The notes: a model not told the origin generated them from the letters alone. DNA of 64,000 bases from Bolinopsis microptera (GCF_026151205.1 NC_087083.1:1924501-1988500), one strand, 5' to 3'; numbered from the stretch's first letter, positions 9,885-21,900 are shown. Numbers and translations: made by a program.

Positions 9885-10165
9885 TCCATAACGGCCTGGG
9901 TCACGGTCCCAAAAGGGCCTGGGTCAGGGTCCCGAAAGGGCCTGGGTCAGGGTCCCGAAAGGCTCTGAGTCACGATCCTAAAAGAGCACGACTTTTAAAA
10001 TATTTTGGTTTTTACACTCGAAAATCTTAACGCGAAAATTTCAAAATTATGCGAAATTACGCGGAAAATTCTAGATTATGCGGAAATATGCAGAAAATTA
10101 CAAAATGTGCGGAAATGTGCGGAAAACAATAAATTATGCGGAAATGTGCGGAAAACAGTAAATTG
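9885..10165. repeat. Two short tandem repeat runs
   Basis: At 9885-9975 a 24-bp unit (GGGCCTGGGTCAGGGTCCCG-like) repeats about four times with decay. At 10030-10165 a roughly 20-bp GTGCGGAAAAC/TTATGCGGAAA unit repeats. The second resembles the ATTATGCGG words bordering the dispersed repeat at 9420-9490. Confidence 0.7.
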
Positions 10166-11019
10166 TGCGATCCCGCACCCATCGCACCTAATATGTGCCT
10201 CTGTAAATCATTAATATCCTGTTTATATCCATTATTGCTTTTATCAAGTCGTTTACTGAGATGTTTTGGAATTCGTAAATCCAAGGAGAAGTATATGTTT
10301 TCACATTCATTAGCTTTGAATTTTTGGGTAGGTTACCTTCAGTGGAAAGGAAAGAAATGGATTCACAAAACTTTGAGGTCTTCAACTGCACCGACATTAA
10401 TGGTTGGCTAAACTTGTCATGTATTATACCTTGCGATCACACATAATCACATATATACTATATAATCGCATGTAATTATACATAATCTCAGATTATCGTA
10501 TTCACTCACATACATAAATCATAATATATTATCCCATATACTCACGTATAATTGTTCATATACATGCAAATAATTTCATATAATCGCATATAATTACATA
10601 CAATCAGAGATAATTGCATTTACTCACGTATATAAATCACATATAATCTTATATAATCACGTATAACTGATCATGTATGCAAATAATCGCATATAATTAA
10701 GTATTAGTAGTTATCATTTGAAAGCAGAAATCAATGGTGCGCTGAGTACTGGTTATGAATAGTAATTCAGAAAGTGATAAATCTCGAAGATGATCTCCGT
10801 CTGACTAATTGACATAGAATTTGCGATGATCCCCTTGTACCATCTGGTATGATTCTTCAATGCCCCCACTGGGAAGTATTCCTACATGTTGGGTGCAGTG
10901 CTCGACAGACTCAAGAGTTACAGTTCCATCTCCAGGATGGTGCTTGCTAATCAGTGTGAAAATAAATCTTTGAAAGGATCTTTAATAAGTTGTATGTATA
11001 AGTTGGATTATTCCCTCCC

Positions 11020-11345
11020 TGCTATTATATATGTGATTATTTGCAATTATATGCGATTATTTGCGAGTATAAACAATAAAATGTGATTTTAAGATATAAT
11101 ATACGTGATTATATACATAAATGAATGCGATTATATTTGATTATATGCGATTATATGCTATTATATACTAATGTTATATGTTATTTCATGCGATTATATG
11201 CGATTATATGCGATTATATGCGATTATATGCTATTATATGTTATTATATACTAATGTTATATGTTATTTCATGCGATTATATGCGATTATATGCGATTAT
11301 TTGCGATTATATGTGATTATTTGCGAGTATAAACATTAAAATGTG
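11020..11345. repeat. 11-bp GCGATTATATG tandem repeats
   Basis: An 11-bp unit (GCGATTATATG, also GCTATTATATG) repeats many times, with interspersed TACTAATGTTATATG. Similar runs occur at 11565-11625, 12085-12190 and in both inner arms. Open frames through here encode only repeated MRLYAIICDY-like text and are not genes. Confidence 0.85.
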
Positions 11346-11621
11346 ATTTTACTAGATATAACACCGCAATTCCAGTCGCAAACCTGGGACCACTACTAGC
11401 ATAGTCACAACATCTACAAAGCTGCCATATAGCCTGACTGACAATTTTCTCGACTGACTGACAATGTTTCTTCTTTTTCCCCATTTAGAATACAAAGATT
11501 AGTACATTTTAGCTTATGATTAATATTATATTTTTACCTATAGTTTACTTAGATTAGAATACGTGATTATATACATAAATGAATGTGATTATATGCGATT
11601 ATATACTATTATATGCAATTA

Positions 11622-12013
11622 TAGTATCAGTATTGGAAAAACTAGATATTGCTCACAGACGTCATCTGCGATCAATTTTGAATTACAAATACCCTCACAT
11701 CATCTCCAACAAGAACTTGTATAAACGCTGCAATAGCGAACCATTGTCAGCTAAAGTGACTCATAGTCGGAGGAGGATGCTCGGACATGTACTGCGTGGG
11801 TCTACAGATGGTTCAGCCTATTCGTCGCTTGTTTTTGCTGTTAACACCTTACAGCTTCAAGGGCGGCGTGGAAGACCGCAGTCAAACCTTTTCTCACTGA
11901 TTCTACACGACCTTAGTGTTCGAAAATTATCGTTAAATAATTTATGTGATTTGAACTATTTAACGTTAATTGCTCAAAATAGAGTTAAATGGAGAAGTAT
12001 GCAAATTGCATGA
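11622..12013 (+). pseudogene. LINE reverse transcriptase C-terminal fragment
   Basis: About 130 residues resemble the region after the RT domain in many animal LINEs: LDIAHRRHLRSIL, an RRRMLGHVLR motif, a GRRGRP motif and a final KWR. The catalytic RT part is absent and the frame starts inside 11-bp repeats. This is a captured fragment, ending TGA at 12011-12013. Confidence 0.6.
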
Positions 12014-12234
12014 CTTTTGTTTGAGAAAGATTAGGGGACAGAAATTTTTACTTTGTTTACTATCTGTTTCTTAGAGCTTTTGTTTATATATATGGGATTA
12101 TATGCTATTATATGTTATTATAAGCTATTATATACCAATGTAATATGTTATTTCATGCAATTATATGCGATTATTTGCGATTATCGCTATATAATGGCTG
12201 TTGCTTAACATTCTAAAACGTTTGCACTGCAATT

Positions 12235-13158
12235 ATGAGTTCTGTAACCTGCTCATTCTGTGACAAGTCTTATGCCAATAAATATAGTCTGTATTCACAC
12301 ATTAGTAGGTATCATCGAGAGAACCGAGAGTCGAATGAAAGTTCTACCATTCTGCAACCACTGTCAAAAGCTAATTCAGATGCAGCTGATGTCAAATTGG
12401 ATAGTTCTGATTCCATACACTCAGATTCTGATACAATAGTATCTGAAGAATCTCAGCAAGGTAGTTCTAACTCTGATGTAGCAGCTAGTGATGATGAGGA
12501 ATCTCAGCAAGATAGCTCTAACTCTGATGTACCAGGTAGTGATGATGAGGAATATAGTGATGTAACAAGTAGCGATGATGATTCTAGCAAAGAATATAGT
12601 ACTGATGAGTTAGAATCTGACACTATCTGGCAACATAGAGGCAAGCGGAAAGGAGTGCTAATCAAACAATCAATAAACAAAAGGATAAAGATATCGAAAT
12701 TAGATGTTCGGGGGTTGAGCACCGGTGAGATTGATGAGTATTTGAGAAGTGGAAGCAAGTTTAAAGGTGCATATCCATGCGATCAAATCCCCAATTTTCC
12801 GGATAGTGAATATTCCCTCATAATTAATACAGATAATTCATCTTTACCTGGGTCACACTGGACTGCTTTGGTAGTAAGAGGAAACAATGCATATTACTTT
12901 GATAGCTTTGGACGATTATATAATAATGGTTCATTTCCATCTGAATACATTGAGAATTTAGGTAAAATTTGCTTTGAAAAAAAGATTGTGTTTCAAAATA
13001 AAGTTTTGCAGAGTTTTCATAGTAATACTTGTGGTGAATTTTGCATTTATTTTATTAAACAGTTTGAGAAAAATGTTACTTTTTCAAGAATATTTCATGA
13101 TTTTACTGTAAATTCAAATTCAAATGATGTCAAGATTATGAAATTGTTCAAGAAATGA
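12235..13158 (+). CDS. C2H2 finger plus adenain-like cysteine protease
   Basis: This is an intact 307-residue frame from an ATG. Residues 6-27 form a C2H2 finger (CSFCDKSY ... HISRYH). A long acidic Ser/Asp/Glu region with repeated SNSDVAASDDEESQQ-like text follows, then a basic patch. The C-terminal third is a C5/C48-type cysteine protease with the triad in order: His in GSHWTALV, Asp in YYFDSFGR, and Cys in NTCGEFCIYF preceded by the conserved Gln (LQSF region). Adenain-like proteases are standard Polinton genes, where they are thought to process capsid proteins. The N-terminal zinc finger and acidic tract are additions to the usual short form. It is the only complete Polinton-type gene here. 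Confidence 0.8.
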   Translation: MSSVTCSFCDKSYANKYSLYSHISRYHRENRESNESSTILQPLSKANSDAADVKLDSSDSIHSDSDTIVSEESQQGSSNSDVAASDDEESQQDSSNSDVPGSDDEEYSDVTSSDDDSSKEYSTDELESDTIWQHRGKRKGVLIKQSINKRIKISKLDVRGLSTGEIDEYLRSGSKFKGAYPCDQIPNFPDSEYSLIINTDNSSLPGSHWTALVVRGNNAYYFDSFGRLYNNGSFPSEYIENLGKICFEKKIVFQNKVLQSFHSNTCGEFCIYFIKQFEKNVTFSRIFHDFTVNSNSNDVKIMKLFKK

Positions 13159-13206
13159 ATTGTAGTGATTTACTTTTAATTTTTAAATTCTAAAACAAAG
13201 GATGAA

Positions 13207-13749
13207 TCATCTGAGTAAAATCATACCATTTCTCTCAAATTGGTCCATCTGTACCCCCAAAATATCAAAATGCCTCTGTAACTCATCCTCCACATTGGTT
13301 GATTCTATAAGATCAGATGCAGGAGTACGGAATGACTGAATGGTTTCCTCCATTGCATCAGTTTCCGGCATGTAGATGACTTGAATGCTGAGATAAAATT
13401 TTGCACTTCTATAGAACTCCTGTTGTAATCTGAAACGATTTAGTTTGGTTGGGTGATGTATGACGATAACTTAATTAGAAGTTGAACTCATATTATGTTT
13501 TTGCAAACGGTAATACAGTTATTTATATCAAAAACATGTTAACTCACCGCAAAATATCTGAAAATCTTGGCAGCTCTTCCTCTAAAACCTCAGTTACAGC
13601 AGGGGATGAAGAAGTGGAGGGGATTTCAATTATTTTGAATAAACCACCTACAGCAGATCGAGTTCCCTCAGGATCATGGGGTGCAACTCGTCTTCTCTTG
13701 TTTTGATGGGATGGGGTTTGAGGACAAATGTGTGCATCACGAGCTCTCC
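13207..13749 (-). CDS. Spliced unknown gene, two exons visible
   Basis: Exon A (13548-13749) begins after AAAACAG and encodes a basic NLS-like stretch (NKRRRVAPH), then a Ser-rich acidic stretch. Exon B (13207-13429) begins after GTTTCAG and encodes YMPETDAMEETIQSFR and FDILGVQMDQFERNG, ending TGA at 13207-13209. The donor GCG|GTGAGT and the acceptor join in frame (phase 2). Coding texture is clear, but I recognise no family. The 5' end is missing or lies in the repeat arm. It lies next to the protease gene on the opposite strand. Confidence 0.45.
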
Positions 13750-14313
13750 CTGTTTTACCGCATAATTTAGATTTTTTTACTGCACCTAATATGTGCCTCT
13801 GAATGAATGTGAAAACATATACATATAGATTTATTTTCACACTGATTAGCAAGCACCATCCTGGAGATGGAACTGTAACTCTTGAGTCTGTCGAGCACTG
13901 CACCCAACATGTAGGAATACTTCCCAGTGGGGACATTAAAGAATCATACCAGATGGTACAAGGGGATCATCGCAAATTCTATGTCAATTAGTCAGACGGA
14001 GATCATCTTCGAGATTTATCACTTTCTGAATTACTATTCATAACCAGTACTCAGCGCACCATTGATTTCTGCTTTCAAATGATAACTACTAATACTTAAT
14101 TATATGCGATTATTTGCATACATGATCAGTTATACGTGATTATATGGGATTATATGTGATTTATATACGAGAGTGAATACAATTATCTCTGATTGTGTAT
14201 AATTATATGCGATTATATGAGATTATTTGCATGTATATGAACAATTATACGTGAGTATATGGGATTATATATTATGATTTATGTATGTGAGTGAATGCGA
14301 TAATCTGATTTGA

Positions 14314-15154
14314 AATTCCGCTGTCATCTTGCAACTGACAATTATCAGCTGTTTATCATCTTAGTCAACTCATGTTACAACACATCACAAGCTGTGTATG
14401 TTGTTCTGAAACAGGGTCCACCCATGTATATAATTAAATTTATCGGGTATGGTTAGAGCAATTCCCATGAGGGTGTTCAATTCCCAGGAGGGGCGGAGGG
14501 TGTGGGGTGACTACTGACTTCCTCGGGGCAATTCACAAAGAATCATTTAATTAATTGTGATTGTGTGGTAGTCACTTTGAACAAGCAATTCCATGTCTGA
14601 AAAATTGTGTGTAAAGTAAGAAGTGTTAATCAATATATGAGGTTGAGGTAGAGTGAGAGTTCAGATGTAATAAGACCTGGATTCTGAATTTAGCTTTAGA
14701 CAAAATTTGGTAAATTGACATTCCAGCAGAAATTATACCATATTAGGACCAATGGATGTGAGGTGTATACAGTTTCATATTACATTGCCTGGTTATGGAG
14801 TTCATCTGCACGGTTAATCACCAACAAGTATTTATGAAGTTTTTGTAAAGTGCAAGAAAATATTTTACAATCTCACCCCATATAAATATAACTTTTGCTT
14901 GTAATGTTGTAGGAGGAAGTAATGACGTGTTCAAAGTGGTTACCACCCAACCATAGTGATCAAATGATTCTTTGTCATTTACCATGGCGGAGTCAGTACA
15001 ATCAGAATACCCGTTCGATTGGATACACATGCCCACACTACTAGTCGATTTGATCATACCTTTAATCCCTGTGACTGAAGAATTCATATCACAGCCAGCT
15101 AGCATACATGATGAGATGATGAAATGCTAAGAAAAGAACCAACTTCCGATAAAT
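14314..15154. other. Polinton interior, one weak open frame
   Basis: A minus-strand frame at 14818-15105 (95 residues, including CDMNSSVTGIKGMIKSTSS) has a protein-like composition but no family I can name. It might be a worn structural gene of the element. Otherwise I see nothing coding here. Confidence 0.3.
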
Positions 15155-15659
15155 ATGACGCCAGAGGATGAAAAGAAGTTTAAGAGTGTGACAATCTATC
15201 ACAGAAAATTGAACTGGGAATCTGAAAAAAATTACCCAGTTCGAGATCATGACTACTTGAAGAAACAGAATAACTTTAGAGGTGCAGCATGCAATCCCTG
15301 CAACATAAACTATTTCGATAAAGGTTGCAGCATTTGTGCTTAAGCTAAAAGGATATGATCTAAACCTCTTCCTACTAGATTTGACAAAACGAGTCGAGAG
15401 ATTGGACGTGATCCCTGAGACGCTTGAAAAGTTCAAAGCTGTTTTTACTGACAACTTTATTTTCTCGGACAGCTTTGCATTTCTTTCTACTTCCCTTGGT
15501 AGGTTGGTATCAAATATTAAAAAAGTCAGGTATCGAAAAGTTCAAGCAATTAAAAGAAGAGTTCCCAGAAAACTACAAACTGCTGTCAGAAAAAAGGTGT
15601 CTATTTCTATGATTATGCTTCATCTTTCTCAGTTTCCACCGTGGTTTAAATATATATGA
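15155..15659 (+). pseudogene. Protein-primed DNA polymerase B relic (Polinton)
   Basis: Several frames carry successive pieces of Polinton polymerase B. First comes a zinc-finger/HNH-like stretch with VRDHDYLKK and FRGAACNPCNINY (15155-15343). A LKGYDLNLFL motif and the exonuclease signature DSFAFLSTSLGRL follow in another frame (15336 onward), then KKSGIEKFKQLKEEFPENYK in a third, and a YDYASSF remnant in yet another. At least three frame breaks separate them. Sequence then runs into the TIR end, so the polymerase domain proper is missing. The order fits the N-terminal part of the family. The relic is not functional. Confidence 0.8.
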
Positions 15660-16566
15660 GGGGTGTAAGAAGCAGCCTCATGTTACACTGTGTGTCATAT
15701 GGTGGGACATGGTACTTTAACCTAATCCTGCTCGTTCGTATTACACAAATGTAATCACGTGACTAGATACAATCAAAGCAGATCTGAAGGGTTAAAGCAG
15801 TCTTAATCTCATTCTAATAATTGATGTAATCACGTGACTAGATAAAATTAAAACATATTTGAAGGGTAAAAGCAGCATTATATAACATTCTATTAATTGA
15901 TGCAATCATGTGGCTAGATAGGGGTTACAGCACGTCTGAAGGGTTAAAGCAGTCTTATATCACATTCAAATATTTGATGTAATCACGTGTCAAGCTGAAT
16001 GTGTTTGCACTGAAACAAGATCCAGGCACATTGACGATAAGACTAGAATTATTCCATATTAGGACATGTCTGGCATCATGTGACTAATCACGTGACAGGC
16101 TGTATACGTTAAGGTATAATGATAGGATAACTGTTTGGGTCACATGACCTGGGTCAAGCCATGAGTCATGATGTGAGATGACACTACACCACGTGAGATG
16201 AGACCACTCCATGTGGCAGTGTGTGAGGTGATGAGGCAGCACGTGAGATGAGTCACACCACGTGGTATGATTTATTCCCCTGGTGCAAGCAAGAGAGCAG
16301 TAACCACGTGAGATGAGATCACATCACGTGACAGTATGTGAGGTGATGACATAGCACGTGAGATGAACCACGACACACCACGTGAGATGATGTCACATCA
16401 TGTGACAGGATTTGAGGATGCATTGCACCACGTTACACCACGTGAGATGACGTCACACCACTTCAAGCCGTGTGGGATGACGTCACGGATGACATGCCGG
16501 CCGGAAGCGGTAGTTCAACCTCCTGCGAGCCATCTTCTTGCTTATACACACCCCTATTATTCTACT
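15346..16566. repeat. Right TIR, uninterrupted
   Basis: This uninterrupted copy of the terminal inverted repeat shows the pre-insertion state of the CR1 target. GTATCTAGTCACGTGATT reads straight through here on the reverse strand. Single-base and small indel differences from the left arm show that the arms are no longer being homogenised. Confidence 0.9.
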
Positions 16567-16572
16567 GACTTC
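16567..16572. repeat. Polinton target-site duplication, right
   Basis: GACTTC follows the right TIR and matches 2049-2054 exactly. Confidence 0.9.
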
Positions 16573-16596
16573 ATTCTCAAAATTCTCAGTTTAACT

Positions 16597-18906
16597 TTAA
16601 AACACTTTACACCAGCCCTCAATCTCAAAGAGGGTGGGAACATCAGACCACCCAGTCCTAGCAGAATAATTATCTCCCGGGTAAAACTGTCGGCTCCGGC
16701 AAACCTGGCGGGGGTTAGTTTTAATGATAAACTAAGAAACTCGAAAAAATCATCCGAATTAACCTTTTTCATTTTTCAGAGAGCTATTGATCCAAATAGT
16801 TAACAATTAAAAATTAATCAATTAAATAATTAAACATAGAAAATTAGAAAAGAAAATTAGAAAGGACTCACCTGCCCACTATCGAACTGCATCACCTCCA
16901 GCGCCCCACCTCTAGTATACTCGAAACAAGCTTGGAATTGTTTATCCGGGAACAGCTCTCCGATTACGTCACTACCTGATCCGCTTAAAGTGTTCGACAC
17001 TGTCCTTCCCTGGAAATAGCTGTGAAATACTATTGGAGGGATGGGTCTTGAAACATTTTCAATGCTTCTTCATAAAATTTCAATTTTGAAAGTTGAGTCA
17101 CCGGTTATTTTTGTGAACTTTTAGTAAGGGGTAGGTTACTTGTCTTTTAGTAAGGGGTAGGTTACTTGTGATCTCGTTTAGAGGTTAAGCTCAAAAATGT
17201 ATCATATCAGCGACTAACCTTCCTTTTCCATGTAATTTCATAATACTTTGAAGGAGAGACAATCAGCGTGGTCTTCGTACACACATCTTTGTTCGTAGCA
17301 CATGTTCCCTTGTAATGGTTAAAAGCTGACATCACTTTCATGTCCGTTATACCTGTAGATGTGTAATGACAAAATGATACTATCGATATAAAACCAAAGT
17401 TTTCAGGGACATCCTGAATGAATTATAACATCAGAGAACTAAATTATGCATATCTTTAATATTATAAATCAAGAGGCTTGCATATAATGAACATATTGAC
17501 ACGGGTGCAGAATTGAGTCTGTACGGAACCTAGTAGTGTCAGTTCCTTGTTTAACTTGCCGTACAGCAAGGACATCCACTACTTTAGCCCGGCGAGGCAC
17601 ATAACTCACTCTACAACTCCATGTCAAATGTTTCATATATACTAGCCAAGTTCACAAGATATATCCTTGTGTTTGAGAAGCGCTCGTTAGAACTGCTTCC
17701 TTTCCCTTCAGTATCCCACAGTCTCTCGAGTTTCGTAACTGCCAGAGAACTCTCTTAAACAATTACTAGACCCGGTGATTATAAATCAAGAGGCTTGCAT
17801 ATAATGAACATGGATATTCAGGGTGTAAAACAGAAAGTGTGACTTTTTTGAAAATTAACCAAAATGTTTATGAAGGAGCAGTTGCTAAACACATTACCGA
17901 ACAAGTCCTCCAGTGTCTGTGTTGTAATGTAGATAAAGATGGTACTGTAGACTTCGTAGATGAGAACATTTTGGTTGATAATAAGGCAGATGTATTTTCC
18001 AGCTGAAGATGAGCAAAGGTTATGAGAAGACAGCTAGAGCGAACATTGTGAGTGTGTATTTTGGTTACTAATATAGTGGTCCTAATATAGTGGTCCTTAT
18101 ATAGTGGTTCTACTATAGTGGTCCTACTAGAATGTGTCATACTTCAATTCACAGAGCCACAATGAAGGTTATTTTGTCAGAAATGGTAAAAGACGAAGCT
18201 TAGGAGAGTACGAATTGAATAAATACAATATATCAAAACTTATAACTGTCAAATGTGTCATCAAAACTTACTGTCAAGTATCAAATTTGTCATCAAAACT
18301 TACTGCAAAATGTATCATAATAACTATTACTGTCAAATGTGACAACAAAACTTACTGTCAAATGCTGCATCGATTTCACCAACGGCTCCGTAGAACAACT
18401 CAGCAGTACGTTTTGGGTAACCTGAGTTCATGGCAAACGAAGCTGCTTCGTACCTGCAGTTCCGGAGTTGCAGTTATACTGCAGATTGTAAAAACGGCAT
18501 TTTTTCTAATTCTTTGGAGTGTGTTTTCATATATCTAAATGCTTGCTATAGACATTGGCTTAACAATTTAAAAAATAGACGTATTTTATTGCTATTGTTG
18601 AAAGTACTTCACCAGCGTATTATCAATTCACAAACCGTTACTTTTCTACAAGTAGAAAAATCTTATAGAAAAAGTAGAAAGTAGAAACTTACGCCCAGAT
18701 ATATCCATGGGACATTAGATATATCTTATCATCCCCATTTCCATTTCTATCGTATAAATAAAAAGCTGCACTTATGGAATCTAAACAAGCTGTTGGGATA
18801 GGTAATCTAGCCTCGTAGATGCTTTGTATCCCGCTTATAGAAGCATAATCTAAACTTTCCGAACTGGCAGCCACAATTTGTTGTTCGACTAGGTCTACTT
18901 GGTCAC
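16597..18906 (-). CDS. Exons 22-26: hemopexin-like domain and stop
   Basis: Exons lie at 18693-18906 (AAFYLYDRNGNGDDKIYLMSHGYIWA), 18356-18453 (SGYPKRTAELF ... GEIDAAFD), 17219-17352, 16872-17009 and 16597-16731. Hemopexin blades are recognisable in the first two by the DAAF start and the strand pattern of the family; the last three are divergent. The final exon ends EIEGWCKVF. Its acceptor is uncertain: CTTAG at 16732 or CGCCAG at 16704, both in frame. No AATAAA is seen between the stop and the Polinton end 31 bp on. Confidence 0.7.
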
Positions 18907-21900
18907 CTTAGAAGAATGGTGGGTTTAAAGCAAGGTTTGTCAGTTCATAACTGAATGTTTCGCGGTTGGTTGGAATAATTCACATCAGTTCAATTTTCAG
19001 ATGCAGTTACAAAAGTAGTAATTTACCGTAGTGCATTCGGATAGCATCAAGATCATCTTCATCAAGATCGTTTGTGCTGTACCCTTTCGCATGGGTATAC
19101 CTATAAACATTTTGTGAGTAGCTAACCAGTCACAATAATCCATTTTCAATATTGAGCGTTAATTATTGCAAGTCTAACAGATTGTTGTAAAATGACACCA
19201 AAAATACAATGTTTTAAACTTTTAAATGTGCATTGTATAATCAAGTTTACAATCAATAGCGCATTGTATTTCACTTTACTTTATTCTACCTCACTTAATT
19301 TTACTTACCCATCATTCATCACAGCATCTTTCAAAGCCGAATGCTTAATACCCAATGCATGGCCAATCTCATGAACAGCTACATAGAACAAACTAGTATG
19401 ATCTGACCCCACGTCCTCTATGGAATACTGATCAAAATCATTAAAATGAATTTCACCATGTACCGGAACAAAAGCATGCGCCTTTTCAACCCCTGACCCG
19501 TGGAATAGCATTCCATCCGCATGCCTGGCACTCTTCATAAACATGAACACTACATCAGCCAGGGTGGCATCAAGGGGAGAGTATTCCTTGAAATTGAGAC
19601 CGTAGCTTGAGTAGAGATCAATAGCTCGGATTATTTCTTGTCTAGTGTTTTGCTCTCCTGGGGGATATCATTGTATGTAGTTGTCTGGAGGGGGATTTGT
19701 TTAAAACATATAAGTAATATTTGTTTTTGCAGGAGCTTTCAAAGTACATATTGTGTAAATCGTTTTCAGCTGTATGTAGCAAAATGACAATTTGTCAGTA
19801 GATGTTCTCAAAAGAAGAGAGGGATGAAAATAAAGAATATTTGGTGAACTCAACTGTCGACTGACTGAATATGAAATTAATTAAGTAAGAAATGTAAAAC
19901 AAATAATATGTCCGACGAACCTAGAGAAGTACTGTAGTTAACAAAAGTGTAGCTAATAGGCTCACCACCAGGGTACCACTTAAAGTTAGACAAAGTATAC
20001 CGTTTAGCTCGCCGACTGCTGTGGTCTTTATTTCTTCTACAGATCCGGGAGGAAAATGTCTTCACACGGTGGTCCAGATAGTTGCTACCTCCTATTAAAG
20101 TATTATCAGTACTCTATCCAGATAGTTGCTACCTCCTATTAAAGTATTATCAGTACTCTATCCAGATAGTTGCTACCTCCTATTAAAGTATTATCAGTAC
20201 TCTATCCAGATAGTTGCTACCTCCTATTAAAGTATTAACAGTACTCTATCCAGATAGTTGCTACCTCCTATTAAAGTATTAACAGTACTCTATCCAGATA
20301 GTTGCTACCTCCTATTAAAGTATTAATAATACTCTATCCAGATAGTTGCTACCTCCTATTAAAGTATTATCAGTACTCTATCCAGATAGTTGCTACCTCC
20401 TATTAAAGTATTAACAGTACTCTATCCAGATAGTTGCTACCTCCTATTAAAGTATTAACAGTACTCTATCCAGATAGTTGCTACCTCCTATTAAAGTATT
20501 AATAATACTCTATCCAGATAGTTGCTACCTCCTATTAAAGTATTATCAGTACTCTATCCAGATAGTTGCTACCTCCTATTAAAGTATTATCAGTACTCTA
20601 TCCAGATAGTTGCTACCTCCTATTAAAGTATTATCAGTACTCTATCCAGATAGTTGCTACCTCCTATTAAAGTATTATCAGTACTCTATCCAGATAGTTG
20701 CTACCTCCTATTAAAGTATTATCAGTACTCTATCCAGATAGTTGCTACCTCCTATTAAAGTATTATCAGTACTCTATCCAGATAGTTGCTACCTCCTATT
20801 AAAGTATTAACAGTACTCTATCCAGATAGTTGCTACCTCCTATTAAAGTATTAACAGTACTCTATCCAGATAGTTGCTACCTCCTATTAAAGTATTATCA
20901 GTACTCTATCCAGATAGTTGCTACCTCCTATTAAAGTATTATCAGTACTCTATCCAGATAGTTGCTACCTCCTATTAAAGTATTAACAGTACTCTATCCA
21001 GATAGTTGCTACCTCCTATTAAAGTATTATCAGTACTCTATCCAGATAGTTGCTACCTCCTATTAAAGTATTAACAGTACTCTATCCAGATAGTTGCTAC
21101 CTCCTATTAAAGTATTAACAGTGCTCTATCCAGATAGTTGCTACCTCCTATTAAAGTATTAACAGTACTCTATCCAGATAGTTGCTACCTCCTATTAAAG
21201 TATTAACAGTACTCTATCCAGATAGTTGCTACCTCCTATTAAAGTATTAACAGTACTCTATCCAGATAGTTGCTACCTCCTATTAAAGTATTAACAGTAC
21301 TCTATCCAGATAGTTGCTACCTCCTATTAAAGTATTATCAGTACTCTATCCAGATAGTTGCTACCTCCTATTAAAGTATTAACAGTACTCTATCCAGATA
21401 GTTGCTACCTCCTATTAAAGTATTATCAGTACTCTATCCAGATAGTTGCTACCTCCTATTAAAGTATTATCAGTACTCTATCCAGATAGTTGCTACCTCC
21501 TATTAAAGTATTAACAGTACTCTATCCAGATAGTTGCTACCTCCTATTAAAGTATTAACAGTACTCTATCCAGATAGTTGCTACCTCCTATTAAAGTATT
21601 AACAGTACTCTATCCAGATAGTTGCTACCTCCTATTAAAGTATTAACAGTACTCTATCCAGATAGTTGCTACCTCCTATTAAAGTATTAACAGTACTCTA
21701 TCCAGATAGTTGCTACCTCCTATTAAAGTATTATCAGTACTCTATCCAGATAGTTGCTACCTCCTATTAAAGTATTATCAGTACTCTATCCAGATAGTTG
21801 CTACCTCCTATTAAAGTATTATCAGTACTCTATCCAGATAGTTGCTACCTCCTATTAAAGTATTATCAGTACTCTATCCAGATAGTTGCTACCTCCTATT

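Larger units (their letters stand above)
10490..14313. mobile_element. Inner inverted-repeat unit, 3.8 kb
   Basis: The left arm (about 10490-10967) and right arm (about 13829-14313) are imperfect inverted repeats of about 480 bp. They include the shared stretch GCGCTGAGTACTGGTTATGA. The outer halves of the arms are built from ATAATCGCATAT-type words. The unit encloses a reverse-transcriptase tail fragment, the C2H2-protease gene and a spliced minus-strand frame. I could not define a target duplication. It may be a separate nested transposon or a fold-back derivative of the Polinton core. Confidence 0.6.
2055..16566. mobile_element. Polinton (Maverick) derivative, 14.5 kb, degraded
   Basis: Both ends carry the same inverted repeat of about 1.15-1.2 kb, starting AGTAGAATAATAGGGG at 2055 and ending with its complement at 16566, flanked by GACTTC duplications. 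Both TIRs hold broken protein-primed DNA polymerase B sequence, and the interior encodes an adenain-like protease. Those are Polinton hallmarks. I find no intact polymerase, retroviral-type integrase, packaging ATPase or capsid gene, so it cannot move by itself. The body is enlarged by a CR1-like LINE (2786-7226) and a second inverted-repeat unit (about 10490-14313). It lies 31 bp downstream of the stop codon of the minus-strand metalloproteinase gene, presumably in its 3' UTR. Confidence 0.88.

Noticed and set aside
10886-11316. Open frames with MRLYAIICDY-like repeats
   Set aside because: They come from 11-bp A+T-rich tandem repeats, not genes.
16363-16803. 146-residue plus-strand frame
   Set aside because: It spans TIR DNA, the target duplication and host flank; the TIR part is CACGTG-rich repeat text and the rest is antisense to the last metalloproteinase exon.
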